Below are positions 7,575 to 16,191 of a DNA stretch of 51,838 nt, one piece after another; position 1 is the first letter of the stretch; each line of letters opens with the position of its first letter. The stretch lies in assembly GCF_000482245.1 (NCBI RefSeq), contig NZ_AWNH01000090.1:1-51838 (forward strand), read 5' to 3'. A program made the translations under genes and the position numbers. This DNA is from Leptolyngbya sp. Heron Island J. GTDB lineage: Bacteria > Cyanobacteriota > Cyanobacteriia > Phormidesmidales > Phormidesmidaceae. Below the pieces are notes generated by a model. It did no database searches, was not told the origin of the DNA, and saw nothing but the letters and a program-made list of their open reading frames with translations.

Positions 7575-8927
7575 ATGGATAAACGCCGCTATCACATCAC
7601 TACGTTTGGCTGTCAGATGAACAAAGCCGACTCTGAGCGCATGGCTGGCATCCTCGATGATATGGGGATGAACTGGACGGAAAATCCCCTAGAGGCCGAT
7701 GTGGTGCTCTATAACACCTGCACCATTCGTGACAACGCCGAGCAAAAGGTTTATTCCTATCTGGGCAAGCAGGCCAAGCGGAAACAGTCAGACCCAAATG
7801 TGACATTAATTGTGGCCGGATGTGTGGCCCAGCAGGAAGGTGAAGCACTGCTGCGCCGGGTGCCTGAACTAGACCTAGTGATGGGACCGCAACATGCCAA
7901 TCGTCTAGGGGACTTGCTAGAGCAGGTATTTGATGGCAATCAGGTGGTGGCCACCGAGCCCGTCCATATTATGGAGGACATTACCAAGCCTCGACGGGAT
8001 AGCAAGATCAGCGCCTGGGTGAATGTGATTTATGGTTGCAACGAGCGCTGTACCTATTGTGTGGTTCCAGGCGTTCGTGGTATCGAACAGTCGCGCACCC
8101 CAGCAGCAATCCGAGCTGAGATGGAGCTGCTAGGTCAGCAAGGCTATAGCGAAGTGACACTGTTGGGGCAAAACATTGACGCCTATGGTCGTGATCTACC
8201 GGGCATTACCCCTGAAGGTCGCCGTCAAAATACGCTGACCGATCTGCTTTACTACGTACATGATGTCCCTGGCATCGAGCGGATTCGCTTTGCCACCAGC
8301 CATCCCCGCTACTTTACCGAGCGGCTGATTAAAGCTTGTGCCGAACTACCCAAGGTGTGTGAGCACTTTCACATTCCGTTTCAGTCTGGGGATAATGATG
8401 TGCTCAAGGCCATGGCACGGGGCTATACCCATGAGAAATATCGGCGGATTATCGACACCGTCCGTCAGTATGTGCCAGATGCCGCCATCAGTGCCGATGC
8501 CATTGTGGGATTTCCCGGTGAAACTGAAGAGCAGTTTCAAAATACCTTGCAGCTGGTGGATGACATTGGCTTTGACCAACTGAATACGGCGGCGTACTCG
8601 CCCCGCCCCAATACGCCAGCGGCCCTGTGGGACAAGCAGCTCGATGAAGCCACCAAGAGCGATCGCCTACAGCGGTTGAATCATTTGGTTTCTATCAAGG
8701 CAGCTGAACGGTCCCAGCGCTATGCTAATCGGGTGGAGCGTGTGTTGGTGGAAGATGTGAACCCCAAAAATCCGCACCAGGTAATGGGGCGTACGCGCAC
8801 GAATCGGCTAACCTTCTGTGAAGGTGATATTAACGAACTGAAAGGCAAAATCGTTGAAGTAAAAATTACCGAAGTCCGGGCTTTTAGCCTGACAGGAGAA
8901 CGGATTCACGTTCTGGTAGAAGCTTAA
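7575..8927 (+). CDS. miaB: tRNA-2-methylthio-N6-dimethylallyladenosine synthase MiaB
   Basis: This 450-residue radical-SAM methylthiotransferase converts i6A37 to ms2i6A37 in tRNAs reading UNN codons. The N-terminal UPF0004 domain carries the three cysteines of the auxiliary cluster ([16 protein letters not shown] and AGCVAQQEG, near residues 13, 49 and 83). The radical-SAM cluster motif [12 protein letters not shown] begins near residue 155, and a TRAM domain fills the C-terminus after about residue 385. Length matches the family and all cluster ligands are present. It is probably monocistronic; a HIP1 site lies just upstream. Confidence 0.96.
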   Translation: MDKRRYHITTFGCQMNKADSERMAGILDDMGMNWTENPLEADVVLYNTCTIRDNAEQKVYSYLGKQAKRKQSDPNVTLIVAGCVAQQEGEALLRRVPELDLVMGPQHANRLGDLLEQVFDGNQVVATEPVHIMEDITKPRRDSKISAWVNVIYGCNERCTYCVVPGVRGIEQSRTPAAIRAEMELLGQQGYSEVTLLGQNIDAYGRDLPGITPEGRRQNTLTDLLYYVHDVPGIERIRFATSHPRYFTERLIKACAELPKVCEHFHIPFQSGDNDVLKAMARGYTHEKYRRIIDTVRQYVPDAAISADAIVGFPGETEEQFQNTLQLVDDIGFDQLNTAAYSPRPNTPAALWDKQLDEATKSDRLQRLNHLVSIKAAERSQRYANRVERVLVEDVNPKNPHQVMGRTRTNRLTFCEGDINELKGKIVEVKITEVRAFSLTGERIHVLVEA

Positions 8928-9019
8928 CAAGCACATGTCCACACGAAATTTTATATCTGGACTTGTATCACCAACTTTAGGAATGATCTCGGCATCTACA
9001 AATAATTCGGGAGGATTTG

Positions 9020-9418
9020 ATGCAAGCTTTATTTCAAAAGTTATTCAGTCAGCACCCCACTGGTGTTAATCAGGTTCAGCGGGAGGCAATGGTCGATCTA
9101 TACCTTCTGGGAATGTACTCAGATGCCAAACTGTCTGTAGATGAACAAGACTTTTTAGACGAGGAGTTTGACAAGTTATCGTGGGAATCTGGTATTTCTC
9201 TGAGTAGCTATCTTCAGAGAGCAATTCCTAAGGTGCGTTCAGCCACAGCAGATGCTCAAGAACTGGAATCGTTTCTACAAGACATTGCTCAGCGCCTAGG
9301 CGATGGTGACTGTAAGCAAACTGCGATTGATACCCTGCAAGAACTGTTAGCTGCCGATGGCGTTGCCCAGCCTGAATCAAAGTTTATGGCAGATGTTAGC
9401 AAAGCAATGGCTATTTAG
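9020..9418 (+). CDS. TerB-like helical protein
   Basis: This 132-residue soluble, all-helical, acidic protein resembles the TerB/tellurite-resistance-like fold seen in many cyanobacterial hypotheticals (VDLYLLGMYSDAKLSVDEQDFL, followed later by LLAADGVAQPESKF). TerB-like domains are proposed to bind metal through acidic residues, and D/E residues recur at the expected helix ends. A TTG at 9017 precedes ATG 9020 in frame; GGGAGG at 9009-9014 suits the ATG. No ter genes are nearby, so function is unknown. It is followed at 18 bp by a GNAT gene and may be co-transcribed with it. Confidence 0.65.
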   Translation: MQALFQKLFSQHPTGVNQVQREAMVDLYLLGMYSDAKLSVDEQDFLDEEFDKLSWESGISLSSYLQRAIPKVRSATADAQELESFLQDIAQRLGDGDCKQTAIDTLQELLAADGVAQPESKFMADVSKAMAI

Positions 9419-9436
9419 AACCTGCTAAGTTCAACG

Positions 9437-9955
9437 ATGCTCCCACGTGTCTATATTCGGCCACCTGTCGATGATGATTGGTCATTGCTGCTGGATTTGC
9501 ATCAGCGTAGTGCTGATTACCATTTTCCCTGGGCAGAACCCGCTAAAGACGAGCAGGGCTGTAAGCGTTATATCCGCCGCTGCCAAACAGAATCCTTTGA
9601 AGGCATGTTAATCTGGCACGCTGCTGATCACCAACTGGTGGGAGTGGCTAACCTGAGTCAGATTTTTTATGGCAGTTTCCAAAATGCCTATCTGGGCTAC
9701 TACGGCAGTGTGGACTATGGCGGTCAGGGGTTAATGACCGAGGGGGTTGGACTGGTATTAAACCATGGGTTTAATACCCTTAAACTGCACCGGATTGAAG
9801 CAAATATTCAACCTGGCAACCTGGCTTCTATCAAGCTGGTCAAACGGCTAGGCTTTACCAATGAGGGATTTTCACACCAGTATCTAAAAATTAATGGAGA
9901 ATGGCGTGACCATGAGCGCTGGGCGTTGACGGTGGAGCATTGGCAAGGATGGTAA
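9437..9955 (+). CDS. GNAT-family N-acetyltransferase (RimJ/RimL-like)
   Basis: This 172-residue acetyl-CoA-dependent acyltransferase belongs to the RimJ/RimL branch, which acetylates protein N-termini or small amines. The acetyl-CoA pyrophosphate loop is visible as YGGQGLMTEG (about residue 93 on), followed by LKLHRIEANIQPGNLASIKLVKRLGF, a hallmark of this branch. The protein is a full-length single domain. It starts at ATG 9437, 18 bp after the TerB-like gene. The substrate cannot be told from sequence. Confidence 0.85.
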   Translation: MLPRVYIRPPVDDDWSLLLDLHQRSADYHFPWAEPAKDEQGCKRYIRRCQTESFEGMLIWHAADHQLVGVANLSQIFYGSFQNAYLGYYGSVDYGGQGLMTEGVGLVLNHGFNTLKLHRIEANIQPGNLASIKLVKRLGFTNEGFSHQYLKINGEWRDHERWALTVEHWQGW

Positions 9956-10037
9956 TGCGCCCCTAGATCAAACGGATTAACCTCCGGGGCATCCTAATTG
10001 GGGCATGGAAAATTAGCTAACTTAAAGGATCTAGATT

Positions 10038-10676
10038 ATGGTGCTGACAAGTACATCGCTACCAACTCAGTTAAGTGATCGTCGCTATACGCTGATCTAT
10101 GCGCCAACCCAGCTGAAACGATTGGGCATGACGCCTGGGTTTGAGCAACGGTGGCAGCAAGCCCACACTCAGATTTTAGAAATTGCTGAGCAATGTCATG
10201 CATTAGCGCCTAAGGGATTGACGGTTTATTGCAGCAGTGAAGAAACGTTTCGCTCCCATCAAGATGTTAATGTTGAGAATTTTCAAGCGTTGATGGATAC
10301 AGCCCCAGCACCGGCACAACTGACCCTGGCTCCGGTACTGCAGACGGTGTTCGAGCAGTATTTTGCTGAAAAGGCAACGGGGCAGCAGGCAAGCAATGGT
10401 GAGATTATCTTGATTTTGATTGATAATGAGCCCACAGACCGGCTGGCGATCGCAAAACAAATCGTAGCAGCATCCCAAAAACTTGATCACAACCACGAGA
10501 TTGGCATTGGTTGGATTCAGGTAGGCGATGACTCCATCACCAAAGGTTTTCTCGTCAATCTAGACAACAACTTACGAGAGAAGGGCGCTAAGTTCGATAT
10601 TGTTGATCACAAATCAATTCAACAAATTGCCACTGACAATCTAGCGAGTTTTTTGATGGGGGTATTGCGAGATTGA
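10038..10676 (+). CDS. VWA-like domain protein
   Basis: This 212-residue soluble protein has the alternating strand-helix pattern of a von Willebrand factor A domain. The usual metal-binding DxSxS motif is not clear in the first strand (YTLIYAP). The later IILILIDNEPTD and IGIGWIQVGDD strands are VWA-like. Cyanobacterial relatives are annotated as hypothetical VWA proteins. Loss of the metal motif suggests a protein-protein interaction role. The following P450 gene starts 66 bp downstream on the same strand, so they may be co-transcribed. Moderately sure of the fold, unsure of function. Confidence 0.55.
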   Translation: MVLTSTSLPTQLSDRRYTLIYAPTQLKRLGMTPGFEQRWQQAHTQILEIAEQCHALAPKGLTVYCSSEETFRSHQDVNVENFQALMDTAPAPAQLTLAPVLQTVFEQYFAEKATGQQASNGEIILILIDNEPTDRLAIAKQIVAASQKLDHNHEIGIGWIQVGDDSITKGFLVNLDNNLREKGAKFDIVDHKSIQQIATDNLASFLMGVLRD

Positions 10677-10741
10677 GGGGATGAAGCATGAGAAAATCGT
10701 TGCTACAGTAAAGGGGCATCTTAGCTCCTAAAGGCACCGTT

Positions 10742-12058
10742 ATGACCGTTTCCAACCTGCCCTTGCCCCCTGGTGATTTTGGTCTGCCTTTGATTGGCGA
10801 CACCCTCAGTTTTTTTCGTGATTCAAACTATGGCGAAAAACAGCACAAAAAATATGGACCGATCTTTAAGACACGACTATTAGGCAGTCCCACATTATTT
10901 GTTAAAGGAGCTGACGCTAACCAGTTTGTTTTAACTAATGAGAACAACTATTTTGTGGTAAGCTGGCCGCCTAGCACTCAGGCATTATTAGGAAATCTCT
11001 CCCTGGCGTTACAAACAGGTGGAGAACATCAAAATCGGCGTAAGCTGTTGGCCCAAGCCTTTATGCCCAGGGCGCTATCCAGCTATATTGACACCGTTCA
11101 ATCGATTACCCATGCCTATGGGGAAAAATGGACCAAAGCGACCACACTGACCTGGTATCCAGAACTGCGCGACTATACCTTTGATGTCGCCTGTAAGCTC
11201 TTAGTCGGATTAGACCAGGGAGCACAGACTGAGTTGGGCCACTTATTTGAGACCTGGTGTAAAGGGTTATTTTCAATTCCTTTAGCGCTGCCCTGGACGC
11301 GATTTGGTCAAGCTAAACAGGCTCGTAAACAATTATTAGTGCTGCTAGAGGAGATTATTCGCCAGCGACAACAGAGTCAAGCGTTAGGCAATGATGCCCT
11401 GAGCTTGCTGATCCAGGCAAAAGATGAGGAAGGCAATAGTCTAGGCATTGATGAACTCAAAGATCAGGTCTTGCTACTGCTATTTGCAGGACACGAAACG
11501 CTAACGTCGGCGGTTGCCTCCTTTTGTCTGTTAGTGGCCCAACATCCTCAAGTTTTAAGTGCTTTAAGAGCTGAGCAAACAGCCTTTGATCCAGCCAGTC
11601 CCATTACTTTAGATACTCTCAAACAAATGCCCTATCTGGAGCAGGTGCTACAGGAGGTATTGCGTTTGATTCCCCCGGTTGGAGGTGGATTCCGTAAGGT
11701 ACTCAAAACCTGTGAATTTAATGGGTATCGCATCCCTAAAGGGTGGACGGTGCTCTATGAAATCAATCAAACCCATCTGAACCCTGATGACTATCGCGTT
11801 CCCCATCAATTTCAGCCGGAGCGATTTGCTAAAGACGCCGAAACAATACAGCCTAATAAGTACAGCTATGTGCCGTTTGGGGGTGGCATTCGTGAATGTC
11901 TGGGGAAAGAATTTGCTCGGTTAGAAATGAAGCTGTTTGCGGTACATTTGCTACGAGGCTATCGCTGGGAGCTTTTGCCTGATCAAGACTTATCAATGGT
12001 AGTAGTACCGACACCGCATCCTCGCGATAATCTGCGGGTCCAGTTTGGGCGTTTGTGA
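10742..12058 (+). CDS. Cytochrome P450, CYP120-like
   Basis: This 438-residue haem monooxygenase resembles the CYP120 family, whose Synechocystis member CYP120A1 hydroxylates retinoic acid. The N-terminus LPPGDFGLPLIGDTLSFF has the proline-rich start typical of these cyanobacterial and plant CYP85-clan enzymes. Also visible are the I-helix oxygen motif FAGHETLTS (near 249), the ExxR motif (EVLRLIPP) and the haem-ligand loop FGGGIRECLGKEFAR, with its cysteine near residue 386. There is no membrane anchor, so it is soluble. A palindromic hairpin (12079-12100) follows. The substrate is probably a retinoid or apocarotenoid, by family only. Confidence 0.88.
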   Translation: MTVSNLPLPPGDFGLPLIGDTLSFFRDSNYGEKQHKKYGPIFKTRLLGSPTLFVKGADANQFVLTNENNYFVVSWPPSTQALLGNLSLALQTGGEHQNRRKLLAQAFMPRALSSYIDTVQSITHAYGEKWTKATTLTWYPELRDYTFDVACKLLVGLDQGAQTELGHLFETWCKGLFSIPLALPWTRFGQAKQARKQLLVLLEEIIRQRQQSQALGNDALSLLIQAKDEEGNSLGIDELKDQVLLLLFAGHETLTSAVASFCLLVAQHPQVLSALRAEQTAFDPASPITLDTLKQMPYLEQVLQEVLRLIPPVGGGFRKVLKTCEFNGYRIPKGWTVLYEINQTHLNPDDYRVPHQFQPERFAKDAETIQPNKYSYVPFGGGIRECLGKEFARLEMKLFAVHLLRGYRWELLPDQDLSMVVVPTPHPRDNLRVQFGRL

Positions 12059-12078
12059 GCCAGATGTGATATATCGTC

Positions 12079-12100
12079 AGGGCGCACCGCCGTGCGCCCT
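12079..12100. repeat. GC-rich palindrome (REP-like, possible bidirectional terminator)
   Basis: AGGGCGCAC-CGCC-GTGCGCCCT is a perfect 9-bp inverted repeat with a 4-nt loop, between the converging P450 and ndk genes. No T-run follows it. The sequence style is that of small interspersed palindromes common in cyanobacteria. Confidence 0.7.
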
Positions 12101-12116
12101 ACATTCGGCAGCCTAT

Positions 12117-12566
12117 CTATTCGTAAATCCAGCTCTTAGCACAGGAATCCCAGGCGGCTAGTTCTTCATCGGTGAACCAGAGAGCAATTTCGGACTGGGC
12201 AGTTTCGATCGCATCCGAACCATGGATGATATTACGGCCAATAGTGACGCCATAGTCGCCACGGATGGTACCGGGAGCCGCGCTAATGGGGTTCGTGGCA
12301 CCAATTAGTGTCCGGGCCGAACCGACAACACCGTCGCCTTCCCAAACCATGGCCACTACAGGGCTAGAGGTAATGAAGTCTACCAGACTCCCAAAGAAGG
12401 GGCGCTCTTTATGGACACCATAATGCTTTTCTGCCAGTTCACGGGAAACGCCCATGAACTTCATGCCAACCAGGTTAAAGCCTTTGGTTTCAAAGCGGCT
12501 GACAATCTCACCGACCAGACCGCGCTGAACACCGTCAGGCTTGATCATAATAAAAGTGCGTTCCAC
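12117..12566 (-). CDS. ndk: Nucleoside diphosphate kinase
   Basis: This 149-residue enzyme transfers the gamma-phosphate from ATP to nucleoside diphosphates through a phosphohistidine. The active-site histidine is in [13 protein letters not shown] (near residue 115). The N-terminal [20 protein letters not shown] signature is intact. Length is standard. The leader upstream (12567-12700) contains two short perfect hairpins (AGCGTC/GACGCT at 12622-12640 and CATGGT/ACCATG at 12660-12678), for which no role can be assigned. It converges on the P450 gene. Confidence 0.97.
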   Translation of the reverse strand: MERTFIMIKPDGVQRGLVGEIVSRFETKGFNLVGMKFMGVSRELAEKHYGVHKERPFFGSLVDFITSSPVVAMVWEGDGVVGSARTLIGATNPISAAPGTIRGDYGVTIGRNIIHGSDAIETAQSEIALWFTDEELAAWDSCAKSWIYE

Positions 12567-12831
12567 AATTTTGCTCCTAACAATACGTCTATTGAGTTAA
12601 TCAGGTCACTGGCTCGGGGTTAGCGTCTATTACCGACGCTACGCTCTGCAGCAAGCCACCATGGTCTAACAAACCATGACAAGACCTACTCAGCAATAGA
12701 GCCAGATCTAGGGTATATCCCTTTGTGGTCATTTTACGTAGACACCTTTAAAGATCAGGTGTGATGGATATTAAATCTGTGGATAGGCAATAAATACTGG
12801 CGACGAATACGTGTGAAAACTGGGCAATAAA

Positions 12832-13551
12832 CTATCCAAGTTCTTTGAATAGGGAAATCAGCCAGGCGGCAATTAGGCTGATCCAAATTGCGACTTCTAG
12901 CTTGGGTCGAGTCGTGAGCAACGCTGGCCAATTGGACCAGGTGCCTGGCTGCAAATTGGACCACCAGGCGGCAATATGATTTTTCCAAAGTCTCGGACTA
13001 TCTTGGGCTCTAAACTTCCAGGTGAACATGGAGAGTAGAAATGGAGCACCCCCCACTTTGGCATTCATGAGTAAATGAAGTGCGATCGCAACCACCATCA
13101 CCCCCCACGACACCAGGTGACCGTAGTACCAAAAATGCTCCAGCTCTCCATTTGGCAACCACTTCTCATCCATCATCTTGCCGCTAAATAACGCAAAGGT
13201 GAGCGCCACCAAAGTCAGCGTATTCACAAAGCGGCTGAGGGTATACCACCAGACAGGTTGGCCGACTTGATGCGTCAATTTTGTTAATGCCTGTGGCTGC
13301 GCTAAACGATGTTTGCCACGATTAAAGGCATAGAGCACAAACCCAGGAAAAATCAGCAGCGTGTATAGCCCAAAGGTACCGTGAATACCTTCAATCGCCT
13401 TATAGGTGGGTAGCCAAGAAACTGTTCCCCAACGACCATCGTAGGTGTTATAGGTCCAAAAGGCGGTGAGGATAGCTAACACCAAGCACAGACCCGTGAG
13501 TCCATGTAAAAGGCGCAGTAGCAAAGGTTGATAGGGAATAGTGGGCTTCAT
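12832..13551 (-). CDS. Cytochrome b561-type membrane protein
   Basis: This integral membrane protein has about five predicted transmembrane helices and resembles the cytochrome b561/Ni-Fe hydrogenase b-type fold. Histidines suited to haem ligation lie in helices (RLLHGLTGL, GIHGTFGLY, YYGHLVSWG, IALHLLMN). The frame is open up to 13701, but the first 50 residues there look unlike coding sequence. I place the start at the Met of MKPTIPYQPLL (13551), where family homology should begin; no strong Shine-Dalgarno site settles it. Its likely role is quinone-linked electron transfer in a bioenergetic membrane; partners are not visible. It is a single gene between ndk and the receptor block. Confidence 0.7.
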   Translation of the reverse strand: MKPTIPYQPLLLRLLHGLTGLCLVLAILTAFWTYNTYDGRWGTVSWLPTYKAIEGIHGTFGLYTLLIFPGFVLYAFNRGKHRLAQPQALTKLTHQVGQPVWWYTLSRFVNTLTLVALTFALFSGKMMDEKWLPNGELEHFWYYGHLVSWGVMVVAIALHLLMNAKVGGAPFLLSMFTWKFRAQDSPRLWKNHIAAWWSNLQPGTWSNWPALLTTRPKLEVAIWISLIAAWLISLFKELG

Positions 13552-13701
13552 AGAAGCTTGAAGATAGGGTTTGACAAATTGCCACGGAACTAATGGACAT
13601 TCTATGGAATCTAATTGTTCCATAGATAAAAGCCAATAATATTTTCGGGTCAACTCTATACTACGGATCTTTCTCTTAAAGTTTTTCCTGAACTCTCTCA
13701 A

Positions 13702-14091
13702 ACTTCTTAAAGTTTAGGTATTTATCTAGTGAAGTTGCTTAAAAAACTTCCACAAATACACTGATTGACCTCAACAATGGTGCCATTAGAGATGGACACA
13801 GGTGTTGCTGTTACCGATTTATAGACTGAATTGGCCTAGAGAAATAGGCATTTTCTGGCTTTAAAGGGCTTGAATTCACTTGAAAAGCCGCAAAAGTCAT
13901 ACATCTATCAAAAATGAATAATTAGTTGCAATTACGCTGAAATACTGATAACTCGGCTAGACACAATGTTGGCTAGACAACATTGTTATCGAGGTTTCTC
14001 TAACCTCCTTATATTGAGGGGTTGGCAAAGCCAAGAGAATCTTTGAACTATTAATTTCATCAAAAACTCCCTGTTCTATTTCGTCACTGCT
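13702..14091. other. 390-bp intergenic region upstream of the first receptor gene
   Basis: The region is AT-rich. The main structure is an inverted repeat ACAATGTT (13963-13970) and AACATTGT (13979-13986) separated by GGCTAGAC, where the GGCTAGACA half also repeats just upstream (13956). This is operator-like. No small gene is recognisable. Confidence 0.5.
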
Positions 14092-15900
14092 ATGCGTTCT
14101 AAAGTATCCAATACTGTTCAAACCGAATCATCTATTGCTGCCGAGACCGAGGTCCAAACTCCTCAGCGACAATCTTTTAAGCAAACCCTGATGGGATGGC
14201 TACAGTTAGACTCATTTGGTGGTCGTCTATTTTGGATGATTATGGTGGGTGCCCTGACCGGTGTCGGTGGCATGGCATTTCTCTTTAGTGAAATGGTGAA
14301 ATACCAGGCTGAAGACCAGGTGCGGAGTACCCTGGATGGCCAAGTTAATGCGATCGCATCAGTAACAGAAGCCGCCGAAACCCTCGCCAATAGCCTGGGC
14401 ATTAGCGCCACCACCCTACATGAACGGCAGGCCCAGTACGCTGATACCTATCGAGAACTCACCCTACAGCTATTTGAAAGACGTCCGCAATTTGTCGTAG
14501 GTCTGGGGTTAGGCCAGCGAGAGAACGGGTTAATTGTCGATCAGTCCTGGCTCTTTCCTTACTATTGGGTAGATGCGGCTGAAAATGAATCCACCCCCAG
14601 TCAAACCTCCATTCGTTATGAAGATTTTGCCGATAACGAAGGTGAATTTTATCCCGATGGTGATCGATATCGAGACTATTTTTTACCCCAGACAAGTGTT
14701 TGGACGGAGCCCTATCAAACCGATATCAATCAGCTGCTGACCTACTATGTGCCATTGTTTGCCAGTGATGGACGCTGGTTAGGCACAACGCTTGTGGATG
14801 TTGACAGCCAGTATTTGAGTGACCTCCTGGATCAGCCCGTTTTCCGTCAGATGGGGAACTTTACATTACTGACTCGTTCAGGGCAAATCATTGCCGATCC
14901 TGCAAATCCTGAGAACAATTTAAAGAGCTACAACGATATTCCTAAATTACAGGCTATCTGGCCACAGGTGAGCCTCAACGACACTGGTTTTTTGGAAGGG
15001 GAAACCGGCTATTGGGCCTATGCCAATGTTCCCGATCAGGACTGGGTAGTCATAGGCTATGTGCCCTATGCTGCGGTCTTTAACCGGATTGCCCTGATTA
15101 CATCGGCAGCCACGGCTCTAATGATTGCGCTACTGTCTACGGCAATTGTTCTGGCTATTCGCAGTCTCAACCGTCGTCTCCGGCCAGTGCTAAACCAGTG
15201 TAATCAGCTGGCTAAGACTGACTCTACACTACTGGCCCAGTGGGATACACAAGATGAGCTTAATCAGTTGTCCTTAGCCTTTTTCAACATGCTAGAACAG
15301 CTCAATTTACGCGAGGAAACCATTCGTCGTCATGAGCGCGAAATTCAAAAAGAGACCTTGCATGCTGACCAAGTTTCAGAACGCTTTACAGAACTCACAG
15401 CGCTGCTGGACCAATTAGCTAGCGAACAACAAACACTGGCCCGAAAAATTCAACAGCGGATGACCAATGTCACGGATGATGCCCAATCATTAGACATTCA
15501 AGTAGATGCCATCAATACTTTGGGACGGGCTTTAGATGGAGACCTCAGACGGATACCAACCCATTCAACAGAGATCCTGACATTAGTAGAACAACAGGTT
15601 GAGTCGCTCAACAACGTCTTGGCCAAGGATGCAGCCCTCACAAACACTAAACAACTAAAGGCGCTAGTTAATCACCTCTCTAACAATATAGTCACCCTCA
15701 AAGCGATTGAACGCCGTTGGCCCGATATCGAAGGTTTGCAAAAACAGACAGGTAAGATTACTCAGACCAGTCAAGTCGCATTATCAGAATCTCGCTCCAT
15801 GCTGGATACGGTCCAGGCTATTGGGCCAATGTTGTCAAAAATTGAGCAAATTTCAACGAGACTGTATCAGCAGGCCCGAGCATTTGACGTTGAGTCTTAA
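14092..15900 (+). CDS. dCache-HAMP-coiled-coil transmembrane receptor without output domain (1)
   Basis: This 602-residue membrane sensor has a cytoplasmic N-tail (1-45), TM1 (about 46-67), a periplasmic double-Cache-like ligand domain (about 68-332), TM2 (about 335-357), a HAMP linker (to about 410) and a helical coiled-coil tail to the end. The Cache region contains LFERRPQFVVGLGLGQ and DWVVIGYVPYAAVF. Neither a methyl-accepting signalling tip nor a kinase domain is present, so it cannot signal alone through CheA or a fused kinase. It is a paralogue of the next gene, with N-terminal 400 residues strikingly alike. It may pass signals by coiled-coil contact to the soluble kinase downstream. 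Confidence 0.75.
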   Translation: MRSKVSNTVQTESSIAAETEVQTPQRQSFKQTLMGWLQLDSFGGRLFWMIMVGALTGVGGMAFLFSEMVKYQAEDQVRSTLDGQVNAIASVTEAAETLANSLGISATTLHERQAQYADTYRELTLQLFERRPQFVVGLGLGQRENGLIVDQSWLFPYYWVDAAENESTPSQTSIRYEDFADNEGEFYPDGDRYRDYFLPQTSVWTEPYQTDINQLLTYYVPLFASDGRWLGTTLVDVDSQYLSDLLDQPVFRQMGNFTLLTRSGQIIADPANPENNLKSYNDIPKLQAIWPQVSLNDTGFLEGETGYWAYANVPDQDWVVIGYVPYAAVFNRIALITSAATALMIALLSTAIVLAIRSLNRRLRPVLNQCNQLAKTDSTLLAQWDTQDELNQLSLAFFNMLEQLNLREETIRRHEREIQKETLHADQVSERFTELTALLDQLASEQQTLARKIQQRMTNVTDDAQSLDIQVDAINTLGRALDGDLRRIPTHSTEILTLVEQQVESLNNVLAKDAALTNTKQLKALVNHLSNNIVTLKAIERRWPDIEGLQKQTGKITQTSQVALSESRSMLDTVQAIGPMLSKIEQISTRLYQQARAFDVES

Positions 15901-16191
15901 GGCTGATTTAGACTAAGCCGATCAGTAGAGGGGCTCAATCGTTACCCCATCACTCATCCACCCATCTACAGACTCAACCAGTGTGTTCCTCAAGATCAAA
16001 CAATTGACATAACAAATATATTTTGTTGAAGTTGTTTATTGATCCGGTGAAGATACTTTTGAAATAGCACATATAGCCTCTATAGTCAGCCAATCCACCT
16101 GCGGTCATAAAACTTATGACCTAATATATAGGATGGCGGAATAGGCTCTGCGACTTTCTTGCTTTAGCGAATTTGTTATCTCACCACAACT
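15901..16191 (+). promoter_or_regulatory. Intergenic promoter region with a perfect 19-bp palindrome
   Basis: GGTCATAA-AAC-TTATGACC (16103-16121) is a perfect inverted repeat immediately before TAATATATA (16122-16130), a plausible -10 region, some 62 bp before the second receptor gene. The position suggests an operator covering the -35/-10 spacer. No matching palindrome precedes the first receptor gene. Confidence 0.5.

Noticed and set aside
8934-9068. 44-codon frame overlapping the TerB-like gene start
   Set aside because: Lies mostly out of frame inside the real gene and lacks a ribosome site.
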